Below, piece after piece: positions 48,084-57,845 of a stretch of 64,000 bases of DNA (position 1 is its first letter; the number at the start of each line of letters is the position of its first letter). The stretch spans positions 1,674,001-1,738,000 of the forward strand of contig NZ_CP017479.1 of the NCBI RefSeq assembly GCF_001761465.1, given 5' to 3'. Under the pieces are notes generated by a model. The model ran no database searches. It had not been told where the DNA came from and saw only the letters and a list, made by a program, of their open reading frames with translations. Source of the DNA: Flavobacterium gilvum. GTDB taxonomy: Bacteria > Bacteroidota > Bacteroidia > Flavobacteriales > Flavobacteriaceae. The position numbers were made by a program, and so were the translations under genes.

Positions 48084-49235
48084 ATGGAGTTTGATTTTTT
48101 AAAGCCATTAGATAAAGAATTTCTGGACTATGTTTTGGGATTGTCCCCACAGCATTTGGGAAGCAAAATAGTAATGCATACTAATGAGGCTATGCCTGAT
48201 TTGGATAAAGTTGACATTGCTATTATTGGTGTTCTTGAAAATAGAGGTGCTAAAAATGCTGATTCTGAGGTTGACTTAAAATCGATTCGAAAAGAATTAT
48301 ACGGAATGTTTCCGGGTAATTGGAATTTTTCGATTGCAGATTTTGGAGATATTCTTTCAGGGAATTCAAAAGAGGATACTTTTTTTGCATTAAAAAAAAT
48401 TGCTTCAAGTCTGATAAAAAGAAAAATTATACCTGTAATTATCGGAGGTTCTCAGGATTTGACCTATGCAATGTATAGAGCTTACGATGATTTGGAACAA
48501 ATGGTTAATCTAGTTTCCATTGATAGTAAGTTTGATTTTGGTAAAGAAAATGAGATAATAAGCGCAGATTCTTTTTTGACTAAAATTATTATTGATGAAC
48601 CTAATAATCTGTTTAATTTTTGTAATATTGGTTACCAAACTTATTATAATTCACAGGAAGAGATTGACCTTATAGATAAGTTGTTTTTTGATGCGTATCG
48701 TTTGGGAGAGGTTTCAAATAATATATCCATTTCGGAGCCTGTTTTTAGAGATGCAGATGTGGTGAGTATAGATTTGAATTCAGTGAAGTCCTCAGATTCC
48801 GGTAACTTTACTGTTTTTAATCCAAATGGGTTTAATGGAAAAGAAATATGTTCTTTGTCAAGATATGCAGGAATAAGTGATAAAGTATCTTCTTTTGGGG
48901 TTTTTAATCACAATAATTCGATTCCTGAATCTGTAATTATTGCGCAAATAATCTGGTACTTTATAGAAGGCTTTCATTACAGGTCAAATGAGTATCCTTT
49001 TGGTAGCAGAGAAAGTTATTTGAAATATAATGTACCGCTTGAAGAGGAAGATTTGGTGTTTTATAAAAGTGATAAAACAGATCGCTGGTGGATAGAAATA
49101 CCATTTATTTCAAATACGAGCAATAAACTGAAGAAAAATACGTTGTTACCATGTTCTTATGAGGAATATCTTGCTGCCTGTAATCAGGAAATGCCGGAGA
49201 GATGGTGGAAAGCCCAAAGGAAAAATGTTATATAA
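48084..49235 (+). CDS. Arginase/formimidoylglutamase-fold protein with degraded metal site
   Basis: This 383-residue protein has the ureohydrolase fold, but the manganese ligands are altered. The usual GGDHS reads GGSQD (121-125), DAHxD reads Asp147-Ser-Lys149-Phe-Asp151, and SxDxD reads Ser228-Ile-Asp230-Leu-Asn232. Two His and one Asp ligand are thus lost while three Asp remain. I expect a non-catalytic homologue. It lies between topA and gldK, ahead of the gliding/secretion operon. The C-terminal region (PERWWKAQRKN) looks specific to this branch. Annotation as formimidoylglutamase is likely in databases but is not supported by the residues. Confidence 0.8.
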   Translation: MEFDFLKPLDKEFLDYVLGLSPQHLGSKIVMHTNEAMPDLDKVDIAIIGVLENRGAKNADSEVDLKSIRKELYGMFPGNWNFSIADFGDILSGNSKEDTFFALKKIASSLIKRKIIPVIIGGSQDLTYAMYRAYDDLEQMVNLVSIDSKFDFGKENEIISADSFLTKIIIDEPNNLFNFCNIGYQTYYNSQEEIDLIDKLFFDAYRLGEVSNNISISEPVFRDADVVSIDLNSVKSSDSGNFTVFNPNGFNGKEICSLSRYAGISDKVSSFGVFNHNNSIPESVIIAQIIWYFIEGFHYRSNEYPFGSRESYLKYNVPLEEEDLVFYKSDKTDRWWIEIPFISNTSNKLKKNTLLPCSYEEYLAACNQEMPERWWKAQRKNVI

Positions 49236-49433
49236 GGATTTAATCCTAAAACGATTAGCGAATACTTAGTAAAACTGTTAATTTTATACAAATACTTCAA
49301 AATTTTACTTTATACTTACAAAAATTTCAAAACGATGTTTTTTATCGTACTTTTCTAGCACTTTGGCGATAAAATATTTTTTTTTTAAAAATTTTAACAT
49401 ACATTTGACGAAATATTAAGTGATTGTAAAGAA

Positions 49434-49465
49434 TTGTTTTTTAATTAAAAAATAAATAGGTTTGC
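49434..49465 (+). promoter_or_regulatory. Promoter of gldKLMN
   Basis: TTG (49434-49436) lies 20 bp before TAGGTTTGC (49457-49465), a full TAnnTTTGC match. Transcription would start near 49471, about 33 bases before the gldK ATG. Confidence 0.65.
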
Positions 49466-49503
49466 GTTACTATTAATAATGAATTGATAATCCCCCAATT
49501 TTT

Positions 49504-50907
49504 ATGAAGAAAATTATTGCATTTACGGCAATTTTAACAGTGTTGATTAGCTGTGGTAGATCAAGCGACAAAGGAGAGTTGGTTGGTGTTAAAGGTGCAA
49601 AGTGGCATCCTGAAAAGCCATATGGAATGACTTTGGTTCCTGGAGGCTCTTTTATCATGGGTAAATCGGATGATGATGTTGCCAACGTCGGTGATGCCCC
49701 AACAAAGACTGTTACTGTTAGAGCCTTTTATATGGACGAAACAGAAATTACTAATAGCGAATACCGTCAGTTTGTGGAATGGGTAAAGGATTCTACGATT
49801 CGTTTCAAGTTGGCTATCTTGGCTGAAGAAAGTGGACAAAGCGCTCCAGCCGGTGGAAAAGGAAAAAATGCAGGAAGTATTGCTGATTATTCTTTTAGCA
49901 ATAATAATTCTGATCCTGCTAAAATGACTGCCTACGATAAATACATGTATGACAATTATTACAGTATTGGTACGGATAAAGATCCAAACGCTTATAAACG
50001 ATTAAACAGAAAAGTAAAATTAATTAAAGATGTTAAAAAATACCCAGATGAGTACTATGCTGAGGTAATGGATTCAATGTATTTACCATTGGAAGCTTCT
50101 TATAATGGTTTGAGAACCATCGATGTGAACAAACTTAAGTTCCGTTACACTTGGATGGATATCCAAGCAGCGGCTAAAGCTAAAAAAGGTAAAAGACAGG
50201 AGTTCATCAAAACAGAAGAAGTAATGGTTTATCCAGATACTACAGTTTGGATTAAAGATTTTGCTTATTCTTACAATGAGCCAATGCATAATGATTATTT
50301 TTGGCACAAAGCTTACGGAGATTATCCTGTAGTAGGGGTGACATGGAGTCAAGCTAAGGCATTTTGTGAATGGAGAACTTTAAATAAAAACGGTTATTTA
50401 AAATCTAAGAAAAGTCATGTTGATAACGTAAACTCATTCAGATTACCTCAAGAAGCAGAATGGGAATATGCAGCAAGAGGAGGTCTGGAATCAGCTACTT
50501 TTCCATGGGGAGGTCCTTATGCTAAAAGTGACAGAGGCTGTTTTATGGCAAACTTCAAACCTAATAGAGGTGATTATGCTGCAGATCAAGCATTATATAC
50601 AGTAGAGGCTAAATCTTATGAGCCAAATGGATATAATCTTTATAATATGGCAGGTAACGTATCCGAGTGGACAGATTCTGCTTACGATGCAAATGCTTAC
50701 GAATTTGTATCTACAATGAATCCTGCTGTTATTGATAACTCAAACAAGCGTAAAGTTGTGAGAGGTGGTTCCTGGAAAGATGTTGCTTATTTCCTCCAAG
50801 TAAGTACACGAGCATTTGAATATGCAGATTCTTCTAGAAGCTACATTGGATTTAGAACGGTTCAAGACTACATGGGAACCAAAACAACCGGGAACGGTAA
50901 AAAATAA
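49504..50907 (+). CDS. gldK: Type IX secretion outer-membrane lipoprotein GldK
   Basis: This 467-residue lipoprotein has the lipidation cysteine at Cys17 (VLISC). The rest is a formylglycine-generating-enzyme-like (SUMF1) fold: LVPGGSFIMGKSDDD, FYMDETEITNSEYRQFV, FRLPQEAEWEYAARGG, MAGNVSEWTDSAYD and VRGGSWKD. In GldK the fold is structural: with GldN it forms the periplasmic ring of the type IX secretion system, attached to the outer membrane. It starts the gldKLMN operon. Confidence 0.96.
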   Translation: MKKIIAFTAILTVLISCGRSSDKGELVGVKGAKWHPEKPYGMTLVPGGSFIMGKSDDDVANVGDAPTKTVTVRAFYMDETEITNSEYRQFVEWVKDSTIRFKLAILAEESGQSAPAGGKGKNAGSIADYSFSNNNSDPAKMTAYDKYMYDNYYSIGTDKDPNAYKRLNRKVKLIKDVKKYPDEYYAEVMDSMYLPLEASYNGLRTIDVNKLKFRYTWMDIQAAAKAKKGKRQEFIKTEEVMVYPDTTVWIKDFAYSYNEPMHNDYFWHKAYGDYPVVGVTWSQAKAFCEWRTLNKNGYLKSKKSHVDNVNSFRLPQEAEWEYAARGGLESATFPWGGPYAKSDRGCFMANFKPNRGDYAADQALYTVEAKSYEPNGYNLYNMAGNVSEWTDSAYDANAYEFVSTMNPAVIDNSNKRKVVRGGSWKDVAYFLQVSTRAFEYADSSRSYIGFRTVQDYMGTKTTGNGKK

Positions 50908-50964
50908 TAACCTAATCATTTAAATAAACATAACCTATTAAATTAACTTTAAAACTTTTGAAAG

Positions 50965-51594
50965 ATGGCAGTATTGAGCAAAAAAGCAATGAATTTTACC
51001 TATGGTATGGGAGCAGCAGTAGTAATTATCGGGGCTCTATTTAAAATTCAACATTATCCTTATGCAAGTGCATTATTAATAGTTGGTCTTTGTACAGAAG
51101 CCTTCATTTTTGCTCTATCAGCTTTTGAACCAGTTGAAAAAGAATTAGACTGGTCATTAGTTTATCCTGAATTAGCCGGAGGTGAAAAATCAGACAGAAA
51201 AGAAGCAGTAGCTGAAGATCCACAAGGATTATTGTCTTCTAAACTGGATGCAATGTTGAAAGAAGCTAAAATCGATGGTGAATTGATGAACAGCCTTGGG
51301 AATAGCATCAGAAATTTTGGTGAGGCTTCAAAAAGTATAGCTCCTACAGTTGATTCTATGGCTGCAACAAAAAAATACAGCGAAGAATTGTCTATGGCTG
51401 CAGCTCAAATGGAATCTTTGAACAGTTTATATAAAGTACAATTGGAAAGTGCTTCTAGAAATGCTGAGGCAAATAAAGAAATTGCTGAGAATGCCAGTAA
51501 ATTGAAAGAGCAAATGCAATCAATGACTGCAAACATTGCTTCTTTGAACAATGTTTACGGAGGTATGCTTTCTGCTATGAGTAATAAAGGATAA
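50965..51594 (+). CDS. gldL: Type IX secretion/gliding motor protein GldL
   Basis: This 209-residue inner membrane protein has two membrane segments (about 8-27 and 31-51, including FKIQHYPYASALLIVG). A cytoplasmic helical tail follows with many Ala/Glu residues (about 90-200). GldL forms a pentamer around a GldM dimer and converts proton flow into rotation, powering secretion and gliding. The short loop KIQHYPYA between the segments is characteristic. It lies 57 bases after gldK. Confidence 0.96.
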   Translation: MAVLSKKAMNFTYGMGAAVVIIGALFKIQHYPYASALLIVGLCTEAFIFALSAFEPVEKELDWSLVYPELAGGEKSDRKEAVAEDPQGLLSSKLDAMLKEAKIDGELMNSLGNSIRNFGEASKSIAPTVDSMAATKKYSEELSMAAAQMESLNSLYKVQLESASRNAEANKEIAENASKLKEQMQSMTANIASLNNVYGGMLSAMSNKG

Positions 51595-51640
51595 TTAGTT
51601 TTTTAACTATATAACTACTAAATAATAAACTAATTAGAAG

Positions 51641-53200
51641 ATGGCAGGAGGAAAATTAACCCCTAGACAGAAGATGATTAACCTAATGTACTTGGTTTTC
51701 ATCGCAATGTTAGCTTTAAATATGTCCAAAGAAGTATTATCTGCTTTTGGATTAATCAATGAAAGATTTGAAACAGCAAATAGTTTGGCTTTAACAACCA
51801 ATGAATCTATTTTAGCTGATTTAGATGTTAAGGCTCAAGATAAGCCTGAGCAATATAAAGTTCCAAGTGAAATTGGGAAAAAAGTAAATGCAGCAACTTC
51901 TACTTTTTATAAATATGTGGAATCTTTAAAAGTAGATTTAACAAAAGATGTAAAAAGAGAAGAAAATGGTAAACTGCCTTATGAAACTATGGATAATTCA
52001 TCAAAATTAGATGAGTCTTGGTTTAGTGGTGATGGTTTATCTGCAAAAGGAAAAGAAGTAGTTGTAGCTGTTGAAAATTACAAAGCTGCAATTAAATCCG
52101 CAATTGGAAGTGATCCTAAATTTAAAGATATTGCTACTGAGTTCAATACGAAATTCAATACTGGTGATGTAGTGGATAAAGAAGGAATTAAAAAAAATAA
52201 TTTAGATTATAATTTCAAGCATTTCCCTCTTATTGCTTCAGTTGCAAAATTGACTACAATTCAAAACGACATCAATACAATTGAGAATCAAATTTTGAGT
52301 AGATTAACTGGTTCAACAGCTGTTGCAGCGGCCTCTATGAAAAATTATAAAGCTATTGTTATTCCTGAAAAATCTGCTTTCTTTGCAGGTGAAGCAGTAA
52401 AAGGTAGAATTGTTTTAGGGCGTTATGATAAATCTACAGTTCCGACTAAAGTTGTTGTAAATGGAAGTAATATCAATTTAAGTTCTTCTTTGCATGATGG
52501 ACAGGTTGATTTTAGTTTCGGTGCTGGAAATGTAGGTGAACATGACATTAAAGGTACCTTTACTTTTATGGAAGACGGTAAACCAGTTCCTATTCCTGTA
52601 GAAGGGAATTATGTAGTGGTTCCAAAACCAAATTCAGCGACTATTTCTGCAGACAAAATGAACGTTGTTTATAGAGGTGTTATCAACCCAATGACAATTT
52701 CATTTGCAGGTATTTCTCCAGATAAAGTATCAGCATCTGCTCCAGGTTTGAGCTCAGCTGGTAAAGCGGGGACATATAATATGAATCCAGGACAGGGTTC
52801 TGAAGTTGTAATTAATGTTACAGGGACTTTACCTGATGGTTCTAAAGTGTCTGATAAAAAAGCATTTAGAATTAAAGGAATTCCTGCTCCAGTTGGTGCA
52901 ATTGCAGGAGATATGGGAATTGTTAAAGGAGCTAAGTCTCGTTTAGAAGTTTCTCAAGTATCTGCAAAACTTCCTGATTTTGATTTTAATGTTAATCTAA
53001 TTGTTGTTGGATTTACATTCAAAGTTACAGGTCAGGCTGCTGTGATTGTATCAGGAGACAGAGTTAATGCACAATGTAAAACTGCTATGGCTAGAGCTAC
53101 AAGAGGTGATCAGATTACTATTTCTGATATTAAAACTAAATTAGTTGGTTCTGATATTATGCTTTCAAGAACAGCTCCTGTAATTTTCGAAATACAATAA
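51641..53200 (+). CDS. gldM: Type IX secretion/gliding motor protein GldM
   Basis: This 519-residue protein has a single N-terminal membrane segment (about 15-35, MINLMYLVFIAMLALNMSKEV). A long periplasmic region of four domains spans the periplasm to reach the GldK/GldN ring. It pairs with GldL to form the motor. The membrane segment contains no charged residue before KEV at its end, as expected. It lies 46 bases after gldL, same operon. Confidence 0.96.
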   Translation: MAGGKLTPRQKMINLMYLVFIAMLALNMSKEVLSAFGLINERFETANSLALTTNESILADLDVKAQDKPEQYKVPSEIGKKVNAATSTFYKYVESLKVDLTKDVKREENGKLPYETMDNSSKLDESWFSGDGLSAKGKEVVVAVENYKAAIKSAIGSDPKFKDIATEFNTKFNTGDVVDKEGIKKNNLDYNFKHFPLIASVAKLTTIQNDINTIENQILSRLTGSTAVAAASMKNYKAIVIPEKSAFFAGEAVKGRIVLGRYDKSTVPTKVVVNGSNINLSSSLHDGQVDFSFGAGNVGEHDIKGTFTFMEDGKPVPIPVEGNYVVVPKPNSATISADKMNVVYRGVINPMTISFAGISPDKVSASAPGLSSAGKAGTYNMNPGQGSEVVINVTGTLPDGSKVSDKKAFRIKGIPAPVGAIAGDMGIVKGAKSRLEVSQVSAKLPDFDFNVNLIVVGFTFKVTGQAAVIVSGDRVNAQCKTAMARATRGDQITISDIKTKLVGSDIMLSRTAPVIFEIQ

Positions 53201-53249
53201 TGTTTAAGTTGCCATTTGCCCTACTTAAATAACTTAATAATTAATAAAG

Positions 53250-54239
53250 ATGAAGACTAAAAATTTAATTGCGGTTATAGCATTTGTTGCGGGAAGCTTT
53301 TCTTCATTTGCGCAGTCTAATTTGTTGAATGCTAAGACTCCAGATCAAATTGGGAAAAAGACGAAATCTCAAGTGTCTCTTGATAATGATAAACCTTTGG
53401 CCTACGGTTATGTAGATGACAGGGATATTTTGATGGGGAAAACAGTTTGGGAGATTGTCGATTTGAATGAGCGGTTTAATTTTCCTCTTTATTTCCCAAT
53501 TGATTCAATGAACATTGGAAAAGACAGAAGATCATTGTTTGATGTTTTAATTAAAGGTATCAAATCAGACAGTATAAAAGAGGTGTATACTGATGATTAT
53601 TTTAATACCAAAAAAACATTTAAAGATATGAGTAGTTCATTTACTTATATCGATACAACCAATGCCGGTAGAGAGGAAGTAAATGCTAATAGAGACTTGT
53701 ATTTTCCAAAAGCAAAACCGTCGGTTACTTATAAAACTGTTAAAGGTAAAAAAGTAAAAGTGGTTGGTCCTGCTACTGTTCCAGTTGCTAAAGTTTTAGA
53801 TCCTCAGTTTATTGATAGAAGAGAACTTACTGCTCAAGATATTACAGGGTATAAATTAAAAGGGTATTGGTATTTTGATAAACGTCAAAGTGAATTAAAA
53901 TATCGTTTATTAGGAATTTGTCCAATTGCTCCAGAAGCGAGAGAAGTAGGTTCTGAAAATCCTGATTATATTGATTTATTTTGGATATTTTATCCATCTG
54001 TTCGAAACTATTTGCATGGGTACCTAGCTTTCAATGAGAAAAATTCAGCTATGCCAATTTCTTTTGATAGAATTCTTGATTCACGCCAATTTAGCGGAGT
54101 TATCTATAAAGAAGAAAATGTATACGGTGACCGTTTGATAACTGAATATATTAATGAAAATGCATTAAATCAGTTGTTGGAATCAGATAGGATAAAAGAC
54201 AAAATACGCGATTTTGAACACGATATGTGGAATTACTAA
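53250..54239 (+). CDS. gldN: Type IX secretion periplasmic ring protein GldN
   Basis: This 329-residue exported protein has a signal peptide ending SFAQS near residue 22. The mature part contains the conserved DDRDILMGKTVWEIVDLNER and IYPSV/FYPSVRNYLHG-type segments of GldN. It partners GldK in the secretion ring. F. johnsoniae carries a second copy, gldO, just downstream; here a terminator and an unrelated oxidoreductase follow, so only one copy is present at this locus. Confidence 0.95.
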   Translation: MKTKNLIAVIAFVAGSFSSFAQSNLLNAKTPDQIGKKTKSQVSLDNDKPLAYGYVDDRDILMGKTVWEIVDLNERFNFPLYFPIDSMNIGKDRRSLFDVLIKGIKSDSIKEVYTDDYFNTKKTFKDMSSSFTYIDTTNAGREEVNANRDLYFPKAKPSVTYKTVKGKKVKVVGPATVPVAKVLDPQFIDRRELTAQDITGYKLKGYWYFDKRQSELKYRLLGICPIAPEAREVGSENPDYIDLFWIFYPSVRNYLHGYLAFNEKNSAMPISFDRILDSRQFSGVIYKEENVYGDRLITEYINENALNQLLESDRIKDKIRDFEHDMWNY

Positions 54240-54257
54240 TTGCTAATAATTTTCAAC

Positions 54258-54297
54258 AAAAACTCTTACTTTATCAAAGTAAGAGTTTTTGTTTTTT
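54258..54297 (+). terminator. Terminator of gldKLMN
   Basis: AAAAACTCTTACTTT (54258-54272) and AAAGTAAGAGTTTTT (54276-54290) make a 15-bp perfect stem with a three-base loop and T-rich tail, 19 bases after the gldN stop. Confidence 0.9.
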
Positions 54298-54315
54298 ATA
54301 TTCATTACGTTATTT

Positions 54316-55377
54316 ATGGTAGATTATATAATTGTAGGCTCCGGTTTGGCCGGTATTTCTTTTAGTGAAATTGCCTTGATGAATAATAAAAGTGTTATCG
54401 TTTTTAATGATGACTCCCAAAATTCGTCTAAAATTGCCGGAGGGTTGTATAATCCAGTTATTTTAAAGCGTTTCAGTGAAGTTTGGCAGGCTCAGAATCA
54501 ATTGGAGTTAATGGGTGAATTTTACTCTAATCTTAGCAATAAAATTAAATCTAAGGTAAATTTTAAGATACCGATATTGAGGAAATTCTTTTCGGTTGAA
54601 GAGCAAAATAATTGGTTTGCCGCTTCGGATAAACCTAATTTAGCCCCTTTTTTGTCGACTTCGTTGATATTTAAAACTTTCGAAGGAATTGATTCTCCAT
54701 TTGGTTATGGCGAAGTATTGCAGACCGGTTATGTTGATACGGCTTTATTTCTTACGGAGTATCATAATTATTTGATGTCGCATAAGCTTTTGCGAAGCGA
54801 AACTTTTGATTATGAAAGTTTAATTATTAAAGAGGATGGATTATTGTCTTATAAAGACATTGAAGCTAGGCATATTGTATTTGCCGAAGGTTTTGGTATG
54901 CACGCTAATCCTTTTTTTAATGATTTGCCTTTGGACGGGACAAAAGGGGAATTGTTTATTATCAAAGCGCCACTTTTGAAATTGGATGTTATCATTAATA
55001 CAAGTGTTTTTATTTTGCCTTTGAAAAATGATCTATTTAAAGTTGGGGCTACTTACAATTGGAATGATAAAACCGATTTGCCCACTGAAGAAGGAAAAGA
55101 AGAGCTAATCGAAAAAATCAAGGAAATAATAAACTGTGATTTTGAAATCATCAAACATGATGCTGGTGTAAGACCGACAGTCAAAGATAGAAGGCCATTA
55201 GTAGGAACTCATCCAGAACATGGCAAAGTACATGTTTTGAATGGATTGGGAACGCGTGGCGTAATGCTTGGACCCGCAATGGCTAAAGCTTTGTTTGATG
55301 CAATCGAAAATAATATCCCATTGGATAAAGAGATTGATATAAAAAGATTTGCTAATAAACGTACAAAAAAGGCTTAA
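54316..55377 (+). CDS. FAD-dependent oxidoreductase (DAO family)
   Basis: The ATG at 54316 (MVDYIIVGSGLAGISF) gives 353 residues; an upstream start at 54289 would lie inside the gldN terminator. The dinucleotide-binding motif is Gly8-Ser-Gly-Leu-Ala-Gly13. Near the C-terminus the FAD segment GVRPTVKDRRPLVGTHPEH is followed by LNGLGTRGVMLGPAMAKAL, as in glycine oxidase and D-amino-acid oxidase homologues. The substrate is unknown. Its stop overlaps the stop of the convergent DUF983 gene in a shared TTAA. Confidence 0.85.
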   Translation: MVDYIIVGSGLAGISFSEIALMNNKSVIVFNDDSQNSSKIAGGLYNPVILKRFSEVWQAQNQLELMGEFYSNLSNKIKSKVNFKIPILRKFFSVEEQNNWFAASDKPNLAPFLSTSLIFKTFEGIDSPFGYGEVLQTGYVDTALFLTEYHNYLMSHKLLRSETFDYESLIIKEDGLLSYKDIEARHIVFAEGFGMHANPFFNDLPLDGTKGELFIIKAPLLKLDVIINTSVFILPLKNDLFKVGATYNWNDKTDLPTEEGKEELIEKIKEIINCDFEIIKHDAGVRPTVKDRRPLVGTHPEHGKVHVLNGLGTRGVMLGPAMAKALFDAIENNIPLDKEIDIKRFANKRTKKA

Positions 55378-55763
55378 TTCTTTTTTGTAGTAGGGTCATA
55401 AGAAATGAACATATTGATATAAATGTTTCTTGACCATCTTAAAACTAAAGGATACAGGACAATTAATGAGGCAATGATAGAAATGAAAGAGACTTTTATG
55501 CTGGTTTTCAGCATAAGATAGGACACGATAAATGCCCCGATTCCTATTGCGACGTTTACGCCATAACTGACATACATTGCTCCGTAAAAAAAGGAAGGTT
55601 CAATTTGGTATTTTAAGCCACAATGACTGCAGCGTTCGTTCATTTTAAGCATTGATCCTAAATGAAAAGGATTTTTGTCAACATACATGCTTTCGTTCAT
55701 GCATTTTGGACAAGTTCCTGTTAAAATGCTATATAGTTTGGATCCTTTTTTTAACATTTGCAA
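55374..55763 (-). CDS. DUF983 membrane protein
   Basis: This 129-residue protein has a zinc-ribbon-like pair (Cys18-x-x-Cys21 and Cys45-x-x-Cys48) near the N-terminus and two membrane segments (about 62-84 and 88-108). This is the DUF983 layout. The cysteines probably bind zinc. The function is unknown; in some bacteria the family sits by cytochrome oxidase genes, but not here. Confidence 0.85.
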   Translation of the reverse strand: MQMLKKGSKLYSILTGTCPKCMNESMYVDKNPFHLGSMLKMNERCSHCGLKYQIEPSFFYGAMYVSYGVNVAIGIGAFIVSYLMLKTSIKVSFISIIASLIVLYPLVLRWSRNIYINMFISYDPTTKKN

Positions 55764-55831
55764 AAATTTAATTTTTCTTTTTTTTTAGACAGACAAATTT
55801 ACTAATTCATAAAGGAATAAAATAATAATAC

Positions 55832-57739
55832 ATGCTTAATATACATAATTTATCGGTTTCGTTTGGGGGATCTTATTTGTTTGAAGAAGTAACTTTTCGA
55901 TTGGGTGCGGGTGACCGAGTGGGGCTTGTCGGGAAGAACGGTGCCGGGAAATCGACTATGCTTAAAATTTTGGCAAAAGATTTTGCTCCTGATTCTGGGG
56001 TGATTTCTCAGGAAAAGGAAATTAAGTTGGGTTTTCTTCGTCAGGATATTGATTTTGAAAAAGGAAGAACCGTTCTTGAAGAAGCATATGAAGCCTTTAC
56101 AGAAATCAAAATTGTAGAGAAAAAGTTAGCCGACATCAATCATCAATTGGTAACAAGAACCGATTACGAAAGCGAAGAATACAGCCAGATTATCGAAGAT
56201 CTTTCTGATTACACGCATCGTTTTGAATTATTGGGAGGCTATAATTACGTTGGCGATACCGAAAAAATTCTTTTGGGTCTTGGTTTCAAACGAGAAGTTT
56301 TTGACAACCAAACCGAAACTTTTTCGGGAGGTTGGAGAATGCGTATTGAGTTGGCTAAATTATTATTGCAGTCCAATGATGTATTATTGCTCGATGAGCC
56401 TACGAATCACTTGGACATCGAAAGTATCATTTGGTTGGAAAACTTTTTAAGAAATTACCCTGGCGTTGTTGTTATTGTTTCGCACGATAAGATGTTTTTG
56501 GATAATGTAACCAATAGGACTATCGAAATATCTCTTGGAAAAGCGTATGATTTTAATAAGCCATATTCCCAATATTTGGAGTTGCGTGAGGAGCTTCGCG
56601 AAAAACAATTGGCAACTCAAAAAAACCAAGCCAAAAAAATAGAAGAAACACAAAAATTGATCGACAGGTTCCGATATAGTGCTACCAAATCATCTATGGC
56701 GCAATCTTTAATCAAAAAATTGGATAAAGTTGAGCGCATTGAAGTAGATGAAGATGATAACTCAGTGATGAATATTTCTTTTCCTGTTTCAAAAGAACCA
56801 GGAAGAGTCGTGATTGAAGCTGAAAATGTTGGTAAAAGTTACGGTGAGAAGACCATTCTTAAAGACATCAATTTATTGGTAGAGCGTGGTAGTAAAATTG
56901 CTTTTGTTGGTCAAAACGGTCAAGGGAAATCGACCTTTATGAAAGCTATTGTCAATGAGTTTGAATTCCAAGGTTCAATTAAATTAGGTCATAATGTTCA
57001 GTTGGGTTATTTTGCCCAAAACCAGGCAGAATATCTAGATGGAGAAATCACCTTGTTGCAGACGATGGAGGATGCTGCGATGGATTCAAACCGCATGAAA
57101 GTGCGTGATATGTTGGGTTCATTCCTGTTTCGTGGAGATGATGTTGAGAAAAAAGTAAAAGTGCTTTCTGGAGGTGAAAGAAATCGCCTTGCATTATGTA
57201 AATTGTTACTGCAGCCCATAAATGTATTAGTGATGGATGAGCCTACAAACCACTTGGATATTAAATCCAAAAATGTTTTGAAGGCGGCTCTGCAAAAATT
57301 TGGCGGAACTTTATTGTTGGTTTCGCACGATAGGGATTTTCTTCAAGGGATGTCCAATATTGTTTACGAATTCAAAGACCAACATATCAAGGAATATTTA
57401 GGAGATATTAATTATTTCTTAGAACAGCGCAATTTGGAAAACATGCGTGAAGTAGAGAAAAAAGATGTTGCTAAGCCTGCTGCTACCAAAGAAAGTAATA
57501 AAGCATCTTATGAAGATCAGAAAAAAGCTAAGGCGCTACAAAACCGATTGAGTAAAATAGAAAGTCAGATTAAGCAATTGGAAAAAGATATTCAGCATGA
57601 CGACAAAATGCTAGCTTCCAATTATGATAAACATATTGAAGATGCTTCGTTTTTTGTCGCTTACAACAAAAAGAAAGAGGAATTGGATAAACTATTATTC
57701 GACTGGGAAGTTGTTCAGGAAGAAATAGATGCGTTGTAG
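55832..57739 (+). CDS. ABC-F family ATPase (Uup/EttA-like)
   Basis: This 635-residue soluble protein has two ABC ATPase domains. Walker A motifs are GKNGAGKS (34-41) and, in the second half, GQNGQGKS. Signatures are FSGGWRMRIELA and LSGGERNRLALC, each followed by DEPTNHLDI. A linker helix pair between the domains (PtIM-like) and a C-terminal coiled coil (QNRLSKIESQIKQLEKDI) complete it. There are no membrane domains. ABC-F proteins act on the ribosome; the coiled-coil tail is Uup-like. Antibiotic resistance is not implied. Confidence 0.92.
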   Translation: MLNIHNLSVSFGGSYLFEEVTFRLGAGDRVGLVGKNGAGKSTMLKILAKDFAPDSGVISQEKEIKLGFLRQDIDFEKGRTVLEEAYEAFTEIKIVEKKLADINHQLVTRTDYESEEYSQIIEDLSDYTHRFELLGGYNYVGDTEKILLGLGFKREVFDNQTETFSGGWRMRIELAKLLLQSNDVLLLDEPTNHLDIESIIWLENFLRNYPGVVVIVSHDKMFLDNVTNRTIEISLGKAYDFNKPYSQYLELREELREKQLATQKNQAKKIEETQKLIDRFRYSATKSSMAQSLIKKLDKVERIEVDEDDNSVMNISFPVSKEPGRVVIEAENVGKSYGEKTILKDINLLVERGSKIAFVGQNGQGKSTFMKAIVNEFEFQGSIKLGHNVQLGYFAQNQAEYLDGEITLLQTMEDAAMDSNRMKVRDMLGSFLFRGDDVEKKVKVLSGGERNRLALCKLLLQPINVLVMDEPTNHLDIKSKNVLKAALQKFGGTLLLVSHDRDFLQGMSNIVYEFKDQHIKEYLGDINYFLEQRNLENMREVEKKDVAKPAATKESNKASYEDQKKAKALQNRLSKIESQIKQLEKDIQHDDKMLASNYDKHIEDASFFVAYNKKKEELDKLLFDWEVVQEEIDAL

Positions 57740-57748
57740 AGAAAATAG

Positions 57749-57807
57749 AATAAAGAGAATAGAGAATAGATGGAAAATCGATATTCTATTCTCTTTTTTC
57801 TTTATTC
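57749..57807 (+). terminator. Hairpin after the ABC-F gene
   Basis: GAATAAAGAGAATAGAGAATA pairs imperfectly with TATTCTATTCTCTTTTTTC...TTTATTC, giving a long AT-rich stem with T-rich stretches. It lies ten bases past the stop. Confidence 0.6.
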
Positions 57808-57845
57808 TAAAATCAGAAATCTAAAATCTCCAATCAAAAATCTAC

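Noticed and set aside
48084..49235. Active formimidoylglutamase or arginase
   Set aside because: Two His and one Asp of the metal site are replaced and no histidine-degradation genes are adjacent.
54289..54315. Start of the FAD oxidoreductase upstream of 54316
   Set aside because: The region overlaps the gldN terminator hairpin and T tract.
55832..57739. Antibiotic-resistance ABC-F determinant
   Set aside because: The sequence looks like a housekeeping Uup/EttA-type protein and there is no mobile or resistance context.
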